A stretch of DNA of 56,045 nt from an uncultured Propionivibrio sp. (GCA_937923255.1 CALAIL010000006.1:1-56045), one strand, 5' to 3'. Positions 38,998 through 48,054 are shown, counted from the stretch's first letter. The notes: a model not told the origin generated them from the letters alone. A program made the numbers and translations.

Positions 38998-39495
38998 TCA
39001 GGGCAAATCGGGCAAGGTCTTGGCCAGCACTTTTTCCCTCTGCCGGGCGCGGAAGGCGGAGAGTTTGGCTGCCAGTTCGGCATCGTTCAGCGCCAGCATG
39101 GCGATCGCGAACAGCGCGGCATTGACGGCGCCTGCTTCGCCCACGGCAAAGGTGGCGACGGGGATGCCGCCCGGCATCTGCACCATCGCCAGCAGCGAAT
39201 CGATTCCTTGCAGATATTTTGAAGGCATCGGCACGGCCAGTACGGGCAACTCGGTTTTGGCGGCCAGCACGCCCGCCAGATGCGCCGCGCCGCCCGCTGC
39301 GCCGATCAGCACCTTCATGCCGCGCGCTCCGGCATGGGCGGCATAGTCAAGCGCGGCGTCCGGCGTGCGGTGCGCGGACAGCACTTTGGCCTCGTAAGGG
39401 ATGCCGAACTGGGCAAGCGTTTCAGCGCAATGGCGCATGATCGGCCAATCGCTGTCCGATCCCATCACAATGCCGATGAGCGCCTGTCTGGACAT
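38998..39495 (-). CDS. purE: N5-carboxyaminoimidazole ribonucleotide mutase
   Basis: A 165-residue class I PurE that moves the carboxyl group of N5-CAIR to give CAIR in purine synthesis. GIVMGSDSDWPIM, the SAHRTPD loop and GAAGGAAHLAGV are present. The start at 39495 has an AAGGAG site. Class I PurE normally works with PurK, whose gene usually lies next to purE; here the next gene is sua5. Confidence 0.96.
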   Translation of the reverse strand: MSRQALIGIVMGSDSDWPIMRHCAETLAQFGIPYEAKVLSAHRTPDAALDYAAHAGARGMKVLIGAAGGAAHLAGVLAAKTELPVLAVPMPSKYLQGIDSLLAMVQMPGGIPVATFAVGEAGAVNAALFAIAMLALNDAELAAKLSAFRARQREKVLAKTLPDLP

Positions 39496-39534
39496 AAGAT
39501 TCTCCTTGGGCATGGTTATCTACGAATTTCCTGA

Positions 39535-40407
39535 TTACGCGTTATTGCCTGCGCCATTCTGCACGCTGTTTCGCGCACTCTCCAGCGTGTTGGCGAGCAG
39601 CATGGCGATCGTCATCGGGCCGACGCCGCCCGGCACCGGCGTGATGGCGCCGGCCACGGCACGGGCCGCGTCAAAATCAACATCGCCGCACAGTTTGCCA
39701 TCCGGCAAGCGGTTGATGCCCACATCAATGACCACGGCGCCCGGCTTGATCATCTCGCCCGTAATGAAGCGGGGTTTGCCGACGGCTGCCACCAGAATGT
39801 CGGCGCGGCGGCAGTGCGCCGCCAGGTCACGCGTGCGCGAATGGCAGACGGTGACGGTTGCGCCGGCGTGCATCAACAGCATCGCCATCGGTTTGCCGAC
39901 GATGTTCGAGCGGCCGACAATAACGGCCTCCTTGCCGGCGACATCGACCCCCGCCTCTTCCAGCAGCCGCATCGCACCGCGCGGCGTACAGGGGACAAAG
40001 CACGGCAGGCCGAGCACCAGTGCGCCGACATTTTCGGCGCGAAAGCCATCCACATCTTTTTCCGCCGCAATCGCATCGAGCACGGCTTCGGCGTCGAACT
40101 GCGCTGGCAGCGGCAATTGCACGAGAATGCCGTGAATGGCCGGATCGGCATTGAGCGCACGGATCTTTGCCAACACATCGGCCTGCGTCGCATCACCGGG
40201 GAAAACGTGCTTTTCGGAGTAAAAACCGGCATCTGCGCAGGCATTGACCTTATTACGCACATAAACCTGCGAGGCGGGGTTTTCGCCGACGAGGATCACC
40301 GCTAGGCCCGGGCGTGCGCCGCGAGACGCCAGTGTTTCGGCCTCTTGCCGGAAGTTTACGCGCAATGTTTTGGCCAGCGCATTGCCGTCGAGAATGTGTG
40401 CTGTCAT
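39535..40407 (-). CDS. folD: Methylenetetrahydrofolate dehydrogenase/cyclohydrolase FolD
   Basis: A 290-residue bifunctional enzyme of one-carbon metabolism, converting 5,10-methylene-THF to 10-formyl-THF with NADP. The catalytic Lys is K53 in VYVRNK, followed by the family segments GILVQLPLP and [15 protein letters not shown], and [14 protein letters not shown] near the end. It provides formyl-THF for purine synthesis, consistent with purE downstream (40 bases). Confidence 0.96.
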   Translation of the reverse strand: MTAHILDGNALAKTLRVNFRQEAETLASRGARPGLAVILVGENPASQVYVRNKVNACADAGFYSEKHVFPGDATQADVLAKIRALNADPAIHGILVQLPLPAQFDAEAVLDAIAAEKDVDGFRAENVGALVLGLPCFVPCTPRGAMRLLEEAGVDVAGKEAVIVGRSNIVGKPMAMLLMHAGATVTVCHSRTRDLAAHCRRADILVAAVGKPRFITGEMIKPGAVVIDVGINRLPDGKLCGDVDFDAARAVAGAITPVPGGVGPMTIAMLLANTLESARNSVQNGAGNNA

Positions 40408-40521
40408 GGTGTTTTTATCGCGGTCATCTGAAAGCGGGCATTATACCGGCGCCCTGCGTCGCCACACAGGCTGATGCGAGCGTGCCCTTGCTCGCAGATC
40501 CTTGATCCACGCTCATCTCAG

Positions 40522-40590
40522 AATAGCGTCTTCCTTTGCCAAAATACGGCGTTGGCTCGCTTTGTCTTTTGGCAAAGTCGAGCCGCTATT
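40522..40590. repeat. Palindromic element related to the repeats at 1-250
   Basis: A 69-base element bounded by AATAGCG and CGCTATT, with a perfect inner 11-bp inverted repeat CTTTGCCAAAA (40534-40544) and TTTTGGCAAAG (40567-40577). The 31 bases 40530-40560 match 18-48 exactly in inverse orientation. Compared with the array at the window start it joins the end of one unit to the start of the next with about 27 bases missing. Looks like a member of a dispersed REP- or MITE-like family. Confidence 0.8.
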
Positions 40591-40599
40591 AAGCTTCTG

Positions 40600-40860
40600 T
40601 AGCACCCCTCTGAAATCCATAAAAACAGGGTAGAAAACATAAAATGCCCTGAAGCCCTCTAAATACGTGGGGTTCAGGGCATCAAAAAACATAAACCGGA
40701 ACACCGTACCCGACAAACCCTCTGAAACCCTTTATGCACGGACATCTCCGAGGATGCCCGGAACCCCTTATAAACAGGGCATCTCAGAACACCCGCCCGC
40801 AAACGCCCTATTTATAAGGGCTTCAGAGAAGGTGCCGGGGAATGCCCACTCCACACTGGT
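40600..40860. repeat. Diverged repeats with hairpins, non-coding
   Basis: Contains a perfect 10-bp inverted repeat ATGCCCTGAA (40644-40653) / TTCAGGGCAT (40673-40682), the smaller GCCCT/AGGGC hairpin at 40805-40821, and recurring words such as CCCTCTGAAA, ACAGGGCATCTC and CTTATAAA. AGGGCATCTCCG appears again at 41207. The units are too diverged to fix a period by eye. Confidence 0.55.
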
Positions 40861-40901
40861 TTCCGGGTATGTCTTTTCGCCTATTCGATAACTACGAAGC
40901 G

Positions 40902-41090
40902 CCCAAAAAACCCCTTAGGCGCAGCTGCAGGCGCGGGGCAGCTTGGCGGGAACAAGGGCTTGATTGTTTGAGCGCAGCGAGTTAATCAAGCCCGCCGCCA
41001 CGCTGCCCGCGGCAAGGGGTTTTCTGCGCCTCGGGGTCGCCTTTCTTTGCTGACTTTCTTTGGCGAGGCAAAGAAAGTCAGCGGGGCGCG
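40902..41090. repeat. Large composite palindrome plus 14-bp perfect hairpin
   Basis: The first part is a long imperfect stem: AAAACCCCTT (40907) with AAGGGGTTTT (41014), CGCGGGGCAGC with GCTGCCCGCG, GGCGGG with CCCGCC, and GGGCTTGATT with AATCAAGCCC, around an 18-base loop. The second is GCTGACTTTCTTTG (41049-41062) with its exact complement at 41069-41082 around a 6-base loop. Similar sequence with CTTTCTTTGCT and CAAAGAAAG words is widespread in betaproteobacterial intergenic regions. It lies 3' of the metallophosphoesterase gene. Confidence 0.8.
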
Positions 41091-41223
41091 CTGCCGCTCA
41101 GCGCAACGGCATCAAGAAAAGTTCCATGCATGGAAGTCAGCGCGCAGGCCTTGGCGATTCTTGTTTTTTAGTTTCAGGATGCCTACCCGCAAGCCCGCGT
41201 ATTTAGGGCATCTCCGGGCAGGT

Positions 41224-42363
41224 CTATTTTTGAATACCCCGACGCAAAGTCATTTCGGTAATCTCGGAAGGACGCCCCAAACGCAGCGGGAACCCCGCCC
41301 AGAGCCCTGTACCGTTGCTGACGTAGAGCTGCATACTGCCCACCGTATACAGTCCGGACACAAAGCCTTCATTGGCCAGCCATGTCAGCAGATGGATGCC
41401 GGCAATCTGGCCGCCATGCGTATGACCGGAAAGCTGCACGTCGACGCCGGCGGCGGCGTGCACTGCCGCATCGCCCGGGCGATGCGCCATCAACACGGTG
41501 AACGCCTTCCTATCCGCACCCGACAGCGCCGCCGTCAGATTGGGCATGACCGCGTCAAACCGGGCTGCGGCAGGATCGCTGACGCCGGCGATGACCAGCT
41601 GCGCGCCATCGTGCGAAATGACGGCATGCTGGTTGATCAGCAGATGCAGACCGAGATCGCCAAAAGCGCGCGCCCATTCCCCGGCGTTCGAGTAATACTC
41701 ATGGTTGCCAAGAATGGCGTAAACACCGTCTCTGGCGCGCAGCTTGGCAAGCGGTGCGACATCGGCCGCGCGCTTGTCTACCCGGCCGTCGATGAGATCG
41801 CCGGTGATCAGGATCAGATCGGGATTCAGGGCATTCACTTGCGTGACGACAGCCTCCACCCAGGAAGCCGTCAGCAGGCGGCTGGCATGCAGGTCGCTGA
41901 TCTGCACGATGCGCAGTCCGTCAAAGGCAGCAGGCAGACGGGGCGCCACGATTTCCACCGTTTTGACGTCAGGGATGCGAATGGCCTGCGTCACGCCAAG
42001 CGCACTCAAAATGACGGCCAGCGCAGCCAGGCTGTAATTCCAGCACGGGCACATCAATGAACGTCCCATGTCAAGCCCGGCATAGCGAAGCAGCGCAAAC
42101 ACCAGCGCCACCACATCCTTGAGCAGCAAAAAAGCTGCCAGCAGGAGAAAGGCGCCAAACAGCCAGCCTAACAGCAGATGCACGCCAAACGGCAGCTCAG
42201 GCGAGGCCAGACCGCCCGGGCGCAGACGCAGGAAAAGATAGTGCTGCGAAATCAGGAAGAGCAGCGCAGCAACCAGCCACTTGCCCGTACCACCCCACGG
42301 CATAGGCACGATAAAGCGCCATGCAACGTAGGCGAATACCAGACCCGTCAATAAATGAACCAT
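41224..42363 (-). CDS. Membrane metallophosphoesterase (YaeI/YkuE-like)
   Basis: A 379-residue protein with four N-terminal membrane helices (about residues 1-135) and a calcineurin-like phosphoesterase domain. The metal-binding motifs are complete: QISDLHAS, ITGDLIDG, LGNHEYY and the C-terminal SGHTHGGQ. Relatives hydrolyse phosphodiesters or lipid pyrophosphates at the membrane; the substrate here is unknown. The repeat island lies just downstream. Confidence 0.9.
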   Translation of the reverse strand: MVHLLTGLVFAYVAWRFIVPMPWGGTGKWLVAALLFLISQHYLFLRLRPGGLASPELPFGVHLLLGWLFGAFLLLAAFLLLKDVVALVFALLRYAGLDMGRSLMCPCWNYSLAALAVILSALGVTQAIRIPDVKTVEIVAPRLPAAFDGLRIVQISDLHASRLLTASWVEAVVTQVNALNPDLILITGDLIDGRVDKRAADVAPLAKLRARDGVYAILGNHEYYSNAGEWARAFGDLGLHLLINQHAVISHDGAQLVIAGVSDPAAARFDAVMPNLTAALSGADRKAFTVLMAHRPGDAAVHAAAGVDVQLSGHTHGGQIAGIHLLTWLANEGFVSGLYTVGSMQLYVSNGTGLWAGFPLRLGRPSEITEMTLRRGIQK

Positions 42364-42576
42364 GAATCACGCTCCCGTGTTCAGGCAGTTCAGGCTCCGG
42401 CACTGAACCGTCACAGAATCGTCCAGAAATTGGAGAGTTCGCGGCGCGCATTGTAACAAGCATAACCTGCGGCATGGCGGGAGGAAGGCACATTACAGAC
42501 AGGACACGAGGATCACTGATCACCCGCTTTTCGGTGCAGCGCGGAGTAGGCGAAAGCTTTGTTTTGCCGTACTGGC

Positions 42577-42606
42577 TTTACAAAAATTCACGGAATGACG
42601 CATAAG
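42577..42606 (+). promoter_or_regulatory. Candidate small-RNA promoter
   Basis: TTTACA (42577-42582), 18-base spacer, CATAAG (42601-42606). Moderate match, placed correctly for a transcript ending at the terminator at 42743. Confidence 0.4.
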
Positions 42607-42612
42607 CGGCAC

Positions 42613-42743
42613 AGACAGCGCGCTCGGTGCGCGCTAAAGTTCATCCAACGTTTTTTGCGGGTGTTGCAGAAAACGTTTGATCCTCCCTGACTCATCACAA
42701 TGATGAGATTTATCCCGCATCCTAAGCGATGCGGGATTTTTTT
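42613..42743 (+). ncRNA. Candidate structured small RNA
   Basis: No gene precedes the strong plus-strand terminator at 42712-42743, yet the 100 bases before it fold into a series of stem-loops: AGCGCGC/GCGCGCT (42617-42635), AACGTTTT/AAAACGTT (42647-42677), CTCATCA/TGATGAG (42691-42707) and the terminator. An unpaired TCCTCCCT at 42681-42688 could pair with Shine-Dalgarno sequences. A promoter-like sequence lies just upstream. Not matched to a known family; expression is inferred. Confidence 0.5.
42712..42743 (+). terminator. Orphan plus-strand terminator
   Basis: Perfect 10-bp stem ATCCCGCATC/GATGCGGGAT, 6-base loop, then an uninterrupted run of T. On the minus strand there is no T tail, so it serves plus-strand transcription only. 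Confidence 0.9.
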
Positions 42744-42756
42744 ATCTGCGTTTTAC

Positions 42757-42789
42757 CTACCTTTTATCTACCTTTTATCTACCTTTTAT
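42757..42789. repeat. Three tandem copies of CTACCTTTTAT
   Basis: Three perfect 11-bp copies directly downstream of the orphan terminator and before the 3' end of the algR-like gene. Short tandem repeat that could vary in copy number. Confidence 0.9.
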
Positions 42790-42847
42790 TTACGCGAGGC
42801 ATTGCCGCAAAATTGACGGCCTGGCGGCTGCCTTCGTTACGGCCGGA

Positions 42848-43657
42848 TCATTTCATGCAGGCTCGGACAATCGTCCATTGGCGGCGGCTGACCGGCAGTT
42901 TTTCCGGTACGCCGCGAATGAGCGCCTGCCATTGGGTTTCACCATCATCCTTAATCGCTTTTTCAAAACCGACAATGGCCTCGCGCGCCGCCAGGGCATT
43001 GCGGTGCAGCCGGATGAAATATCCGGAAAACTCCGCTTCAAGCTGGGTCAGCGATTCATCGAGCAGATATTCGCGCTGGGCAGTGCGCGCCGTCACATAT
43101 TTGAGGTCGGCGCGCAGATACAGGATGTCGGCAATCGGAATCAGCAAAAGCCGCCCGCGTTCGCGGCAAGAAAGATGCGCGCGGGCGCCCTGCTGAATGT
43201 CGGCCAGCGCTTGCGCCGGAATATTCGCCCGACGCTGGCTGACTTTCTTCAGGGCATCGACCAGACGCAACAGGCGCACCGGCTTGACCAAATAGTCGAT
43301 GGCGTTCAGTTCAAATGCCTGCACCGCATAGCTGTCATAGGCCGTGATGAAAATGATGGCCGGTGGTATTTCGAGATGGACAAGGTGTCGCGCCAGTTCA
43401 ATGCCATCCATCTTTGGCATGCGAATGTCGGTCAACACCAGGTCGACCGCTCGCCTGCTGTGTTCCGCCAGTGCCGTGATCGCGGCAATAGCCGCATGAC
43501 CGTCCGCCGCTTCGGCGACAACTTCATTCGGCACCTGTGCGGCGGCATCGGCCAGCACATCACGCAGGCGCCGTCGCGCCGGCGCCTCATCGTCAACCAG
43601 CACCACGGACAACGCAACCGCGGCATTCGTTGGCTCATGCATCTTCTCTTCGCTCAT
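42848..43657 (-). CDS. algR: AlgR-type LytTR response regulator
   Basis: A 269-residue response regulator. The receiver domain (about 15-135) has the acidic pair in VDDEAPARRRL, phospho-acceptor Asp in LVLTDIRMPKMDG, Thr in FITAYD and Lys in YLVKPV. A LytTR DNA-binding domain (about 165-265; IADILYLRADLKYV, RLHRNALA) follows. In Pseudomonas AlgR controls alginate and type IV pili. Its ATG overlaps the stop of the histidine kinase gene in an ATGA, so kinase and regulator are a translationally coupled pair. Confidence 0.93.
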   Translation of the reverse strand: MSEEKMHEPTNAAVALSVVLVDDEAPARRRLRDVLADAAAQVPNEVVAEAADGHAAIAAITALAEHSRRAVDLVLTDIRMPKMDGIELARHLVHLEIPPAIIFITAYDSYAVQAFELNAIDYLVKPVRLLRLVDALKKVSQRRANIPAQALADIQQGARAHLSCRERGRLLLIPIADILYLRADLKYVTARTAQREYLLDESLTQLEAEFSGYFIRLHRNALAAREAIVGFEKAIKDDGETQWQALIRGVPEKLPVSRRQWTIVRACMK

Positions 43658-44712
43658 AGGTCTTCGCTCCGGCAAGGCAGAAGAATATGCACACGAAATT
43701 CATGCTGCCCATTGTGCAGGGGCTGCAGGCGCGTTTCTAGACGCGCCTCCAGATCGTAGTACAGCGCCAACCGTTCGCGGATATTGGCCAGCGCCATCTG
43801 GTGACCGCTGCTCTTTCCTCCCTCCTTGTCGGCCGGATCGCTTGTGCAGGGGTTACTCATATCGATATGCAGCTCATTGCCGCGCCGCATCAGCCGCAGG
43901 CGTATCGTGCCGCCCTCGCTGATCGGCTCGATGCCGTGATAGACGGCGTTTTCCAGCAAGGGCTGCAGCATCAGCGGCGGCACCCGCATTGTTTGCGGCA
44001 CGTCGAGGAGCTTCCATTTAACATGCAGGCGATCGCCCAGTCGCAGCTTTTCCAGATCGAGATACTGCCGGCACAGGGCAATTTCATCGGCCAGCGGCAG
44101 CAGGTTGCGCGGATCGCGCATCAGGACGCGAAACAGCTCGGCCAGTTCCTCCAGCGCCGTTTCCGCCCGGTGCGGGTCAGCGCGAATAAGGGAAAGGACG
44201 GCGTTCAGACTGTTGAAAAGGAAATGCGGACGGATACGCGCCGTCAGCGCCTGCAGGCGTGCTTCGGCAATCGCCGGTGAAAATGCGCGCATACGCAGGT
44301 CGAAGTAGGTCAGCAAGGCAATAGCGGCACACGCCGCCAGCAAAGCGGATTTCAGCGGATCCGAAGGTGCGGCGAAATCTAGCCCGAGCAGTTGCCAGAT
44401 ATCGGCAAACAAGGCGGCCAAGAGCGAGGCCAAGGCAACGATGATACCCCGACCGGGCCATACAGGCAGGCGCGACAGCAACGGGCCGATCAGCGCCAGC
44501 AGGCAAAGGCTAAGTAGCAGCACGGGCTGAACCCAGGCGGCCAGCCCGACATACTGCTGAAGCCAGTCGGCAACGCCCGTACTCATCACCAGCGCCGCCG
44601 CCGCGGCCATCAGGTTAACGCCCAGCAGGATGCGCAGCATAACGCCCAAATTACGGAAATTCGGGAGCCGTTGCCCTTCCGGTGAATGCCTTATACTATT
44701 GACCTGCCCCAT
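43654..44712 (-). CDS. algZ: AlgZ/FimS-type sensor histidine kinase
   Basis: A 352-residue LytS-family kinase with four hydrophobic segments in the first 140 residues, then the His_kinase domain with the phospho-acceptor in RIRPHFLFNSLN and an ATP-binding N box QPLLENAVYHG. The G-box region is short, as in AlgZ/FimS. It is divergent from argH, the same argH-algZ-algR arrangement as in Pseudomonas, and couples to algR through a 4-base overlap. Confidence 0.92.
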   Translation of the reverse strand: MGQVNSIRHSPEGQRLPNFRNLGVMLRILLGVNLMAAAAALVMSTGVADWLQQYVGLAAWVQPVLLLSLCLLALIGPLLSRLPVWPGRGIIVALASLLAALFADIWQLLGLDFAAPSDPLKSALLAACAAIALLTYFDLRMRAFSPAIAEARLQALTARIRPHFLFNSLNAVLSLIRADPHRAETALEELAELFRVLMRDPRNLLPLADEIALCRQYLDLEKLRLGDRLHVKWKLLDVPQTMRVPPLMLQPLLENAVYHGIEPISEGGTIRLRLMRRGNELHIDMSNPCTSDPADKEGGKSSGHQMALANIRERLALYYDLEARLETRLQPLHNGQHEFRVHILLPCRSEDL

Positions 44713-44808
44713 GATTCATGACTCAATCGCTGTACGCGCGCTTCATCCGCGAAACCCATCGCATATTCCAAAGCGCATATTCATTCTAGCCCAAGCAAGG
44801 CTCCCGAT

Positions 44809-46272
44809 ATGACAAAAAATACCACGTCGCCGACTTCTTCCGCACCCTCTTCCGCATTGCACGCCGCGCCGCAGACCGCCTATACCTGGGCCGGGCGCTT
44901 CTCCGAGCCGATGTCCGAACTCGTCAAACGCTACACCGCTTCGATCGACTTCGACCAACGTCTATGGCGACAGGATATTCGCGGTTCGCTCGCGCACGCC
45001 CGTATGCTGGCGCGCCAGAACATCATCTCCGCCGCCGATCTGGCTGACATCGAACGGGGCATGGCGCAGATTACGGCAGAAATCGAATCCGGCGAATTCG
45101 TCTGGTCGCTTGATCTTGAAGACGTTCATCTCAACATTGAAAAACGCCTGACCGCACTCGTCGGCGATGCCGGCAAACGCCTGCACACCGGGCGCTCGCG
45201 CAACGACCAGGTCGCCACCGACATTCGCTTATGGCTGCGCGATACGATCGACGCCATCCTCGACCTGCTCGGAAGATTTCAGACCCGCCTGCTCGATCTC
45301 GCCGAACGCGAAGCCGACACGCCCATGCCCGGATTCACCCACATGCAGGTTGCCCAACCCGTCACCTTCGGCCACCATCTGCTCGCCTGGTTCGAGATGA
45401 CACGGCGCGATGGCGAGCGTTTTGCCGATGCGCGCCGACGCGCCAACGTGCTACCGCTGGGCGCTGCGGCGCTAGCAGGCACGACTTACCCGATTGACCG
45501 CGAATCTGTCGCCGCCGCGCTGGGTTTCTCCGGCGTCTGCGAAAATTCGCTCGACGCGGTTTCCGACCGCGACTTCGCCGTCGAATTCTGCGCCGCCGCC
45601 GCGCTGTTGATGATGCACTTCTCGCGTATTTCGGAAGAGCTGGTGCTCTGGATGACGCCGCGCTTCGGCTTCATTCGTATCGCCGACCGGTTCTGCACCG
45701 GCAGCTCGATCATGCCGCAGAAGAAAAATCCCGATGTGCCTGAGCTGGCGCGCGGCAAAACGGGGCGCGTTTACGGCGACCTGATCACGCTGCTGACACT
45801 GATGAAAGGTCAGCCGCTCGCCTACAACAAGGACAATCAGGAAGACAAGGAACCGCTCTTCGACGCCGCAGATACCGTCACCGACACCCTGCGTATCTTC
45901 ACCGAAATAATCGGCGGCATCGAAACCCGCCCGCAAGCCATGCGCGATGCCTTGCGTCAAGGCTTTGCCACCGCCACCGATCTGGCCGACTATCTGACGC
46001 GTAAAGGACTGCCCTTCCGCGATGCGCACGAGGTTGTCGGTCTGGCCGTCAAACGCGCCGAAGCACTGGGCGTCGACCTCCCGCAACTACCGCTGGCCGA
46101 ATTACAGGCTTTTTCGCCGTTAATTGACGAAGACGTGTTCACCGCGTTAACCATAGAAGGCGCCCTGGCGGCTCGCAACCACATCGGCGGCGCCTCGCCG
46201 CAACAGGTACGCGCCGCCATTGGCCGTGCACGGGCGAAAATTACGCGCTCCATCACACACGCACAGGCATAA
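44809..46272 (+). CDS. argH: Argininosuccinate lyase
   Basis: A 487-residue enzyme splitting argininosuccinate into arginine and fumarate. HTGRSRNDQ at 126-134 and the signature loop [12 protein letters not shown] at 298-309 with the catalytic Ser are intact. The N-terminal ~20 residues are a Ser/Pro/Ala-rich extension before the conserved TWAGRF. Followed after 27 bases by the Ser/Thr kinase gene, probably in one operon. Confidence 0.97.
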   Translation: MTKNTTSPTSSAPSSALHAAPQTAYTWAGRFSEPMSELVKRYTASIDFDQRLWRQDIRGSLAHARMLARQNIISAADLADIERGMAQITAEIESGEFVWSLDLEDVHLNIEKRLTALVGDAGKRLHTGRSRNDQVATDIRLWLRDTIDAILDLLGRFQTRLLDLAEREADTPMPGFTHMQVAQPVTFGHHLLAWFEMTRRDGERFADARRRANVLPLGAAALAGTTYPIDRESVAAALGFSGVCENSLDAVSDRDFAVEFCAAAALLMMHFSRISEELVLWMTPRFGFIRIADRFCTGSSIMPQKKNPDVPELARGKTGRVYGDLITLLTLMKGQPLAYNKDNQEDKEPLFDAADTVTDTLRIFTEIIGGIETRPQAMRDALRQGFATATDLADYLTRKGLPFRDAHEVVGLAVKRAEALGVDLPQLPLAELQAFSPLIDEDVFTALTIEGALAARNHIGGASPQQVRAAIGRARAKITRSITHAQA

Positions 46273-46299
46273 CCGAATATCACCAACGGCCGGCACGCC

Positions 46300-47583
46300 A
46301 TGGACAAGATCGGCAAATACGACCTGATCCGCGCACTGGGCAAAGGCGCCACATCGACGGTTTATCTGGGCGTGGACGCTTTTGCCCAGCGCCAGGTCGC
46401 CGTCAAGATCGCTTCGCCGGAAGTTCTCAAAGACCCCGCGCGCGGACGGCTGTACAAACATCTTTTCCTCAACGAAGCCTCGCTGGTCGGCAAGCTATCG
46501 CATCCGCACATCACGCAGATTTACGATGCGGCGATTGACGATTCCTTGTGTTACATCGTCATGGAATACGTACAGGGCGGAACGCTGGAAACCTACGCCG
46601 CGCCGGAAAAACTGCTGCCGGTCGAACGCATCGTCGAAATCATTTTCAAATGTACGCGCGCCCTCGACTTCGCGTACGGCATCGGCATTACGCACCGCGA
46701 CATCAAGCCGGCCAACATCCTGTTCGCCGGCGATTCGGCAGCGTCAGGAGACATCAAGATTTCCGACTTCGGCGCGGCCATTATCGACTCGCTCGACAAC
46801 ACGCAGGTTTCCGGCATCGGTTCGCCCGCCTACATGTCGCCCGAACAGGTGCAGGAACTACCGCTTGACTACCGAACGGATATCTATTCGCTGGGCGTCG
46901 TGATGTATCAGCTGCTTTGCGGCCGCTTGCCTTTTCAGGCCAATAACAAATACAACATGATTTATCAGATCATCAATGCCGACCCCAAGCCGCCGTCGCA
47001 TTACCGTGCCGGGATTCCGGCCGGAATCGACGAAATCACCATGCGCGCGATGGCCAGAGATGCGGACAACCGCTATCCAAGCTGGCGGGATTTCTCCAAT
47101 GCCCTCGCCCAAGCCTTCCGTAACAAGACGCTGCCGCTGACCAAACGCAATCTCACCGAAACCGAGCAGTTTGAAACCATGCGTGAAATTGCTTTCTTTG
47201 CCGCATTTTCCGATGTCGAAATCTGGGAAGTCCTGCGTTTTGCCACCTGGGAAACCGTGCGCGCAGACAAAACGATCATCCGCGACGGCGAACACGGCGA
47301 TTTCTTCGGCTTCCTCATCTCAGGCGAACTTAAAATTATCAAGCACGGCCGCATTCTCAACCTGATGACAAACGGCGACTGCTTCGGCGAAATGGCTGCG
47401 ATCAGCAGTGAAAAAATACGGACGGCCGATGTCGTTGCCTTGACGGAAACGCAGGTTGTCATCATCCGCGGTGAAATTCTCAGCAAAGCATCGGAAACCT
47501 GCCGCATGCATTTTTATCAGGCATTTCTCAGCGTCATGGTCACCCGCCTGGCGCTATCCAGCGCGCGTCTGGCGGCACGCTGA
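46300..47583 (+). CDS. Ser/Thr protein kinase fused to a cyclic-nucleotide-binding domain
   Basis: A 427-residue protein without membrane helices. Residues ~6-275 are a eukaryotic-type kinase with glycine-rich loop GKGATSTVY, Lys36 in VAVK, catalytic loop HRDIKPAN at 132-139, DFG at 156-158 and SPEQ near 180, so it should be active. Residues ~290-420 form a cNMP-binding (CAP-like) domain with a phosphate-binding cassette GDCFGEMAA followed by KIRTADV, keeping the Glu and Arg that contact cyclic nucleotide. It resembles a one-chain cyclic-nucleotide-regulated kinase. The ligand and substrate are unknown. It lies behind argH. Confidence 0.9.
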   Translation: MDKIGKYDLIRALGKGATSTVYLGVDAFAQRQVAVKIASPEVLKDPARGRLYKHLFLNEASLVGKLSHPHITQIYDAAIDDSLCYIVMEYVQGGTLETYAAPEKLLPVERIVEIIFKCTRALDFAYGIGITHRDIKPANILFAGDSAASGDIKISDFGAAIIDSLDNTQVSGIGSPAYMSPEQVQELPLDYRTDIYSLGVVMYQLLCGRLPFQANNKYNMIYQIINADPKPPSHYRAGIPAGIDEITMRAMARDADNRYPSWRDFSNALAQAFRNKTLPLTKRNLTETEQFETMREIAFFAAFSDVEIWEVLRFATWETVRADKTIIRDGEHGDFFGFLISGELKIIKHGRILNLMTNGDCFGEMAAISSEKIRTADVVALTETQVVIIRGEILSKASETCRMHFYQAFLSVMVTRLALSSARLAAR

Positions 47584-47727
47584 CTCACCACTCACCGCGC
47601 TGCGCCAATCCTCAACCCCTCAAAGCCCTGACGCCGTCGCCATTCCGAAGACAACCGACAAGCGCCGAGGCGCCCCGGCTCGGATGTGCGTGCCATCAAA
47701 CCCTGCGTGCACACCCTCCCCCATAGA

Positions 47728-48054
47728 TCACTCCGGAACAGCCAGCCCTTCGAGCAGCTTCTGAAGTTCGCCGCTCTGGTACATCTCGCGCATGATGTCG
47801 CAGCCGCCGACGAACTCACCGCGAATGTAAAGCTGCGGAATCGTCGGCCAGTCGGAAAAAATCTTGATCCCGTCGCGTATCGCCGGGTCTTCCAGCACAT
47901 CGACGCTGAAAAAAAGCGGCAGGTTGCAGGCGCGCAGAATCTGCACGGCTGTCGCCGAAAAACCGCACAGCGGCATCATCGGCGACCCTTTCATGTAGAG
48001 CACAACCGGATGCTGGGTAATCTGTTCTTTGATCAAGGCCTGTACGTCGTCCAT
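47728..48054 (-). CDS. grxD: Monothiol glutaredoxin (Grx4 type)
   Basis: A 108-residue CGFS-type glutaredoxin (Cys30 in [10 protein letters not shown]) with the glutathione-binding [17 protein letters not shown] segment. Such proteins bind a [2Fe-2S] cluster with glutathione and hand it to target proteins. Last gene of the hemA-prfA-prmC-grxD series; convergent with the kinase gene. Confidence 0.96.
   Translation of the reverse strand: MDDVQALIKEQITQHPVVLYMKGSPMMPLCGFSATAVQILRACNLPLFFSVDVLEDPAIRDGIKIFSDWPTIPQLYIRGEFVGGCDIMREMYQSGELQKLLEGLAVPE

Noticed and set aside
42757..42789. Tandem CTACCTTTTAT as CRISPR or replication iterons
   Set aside because: Only three 11-bp copies without spacers, DnaA boxes or a replication gene nearby.
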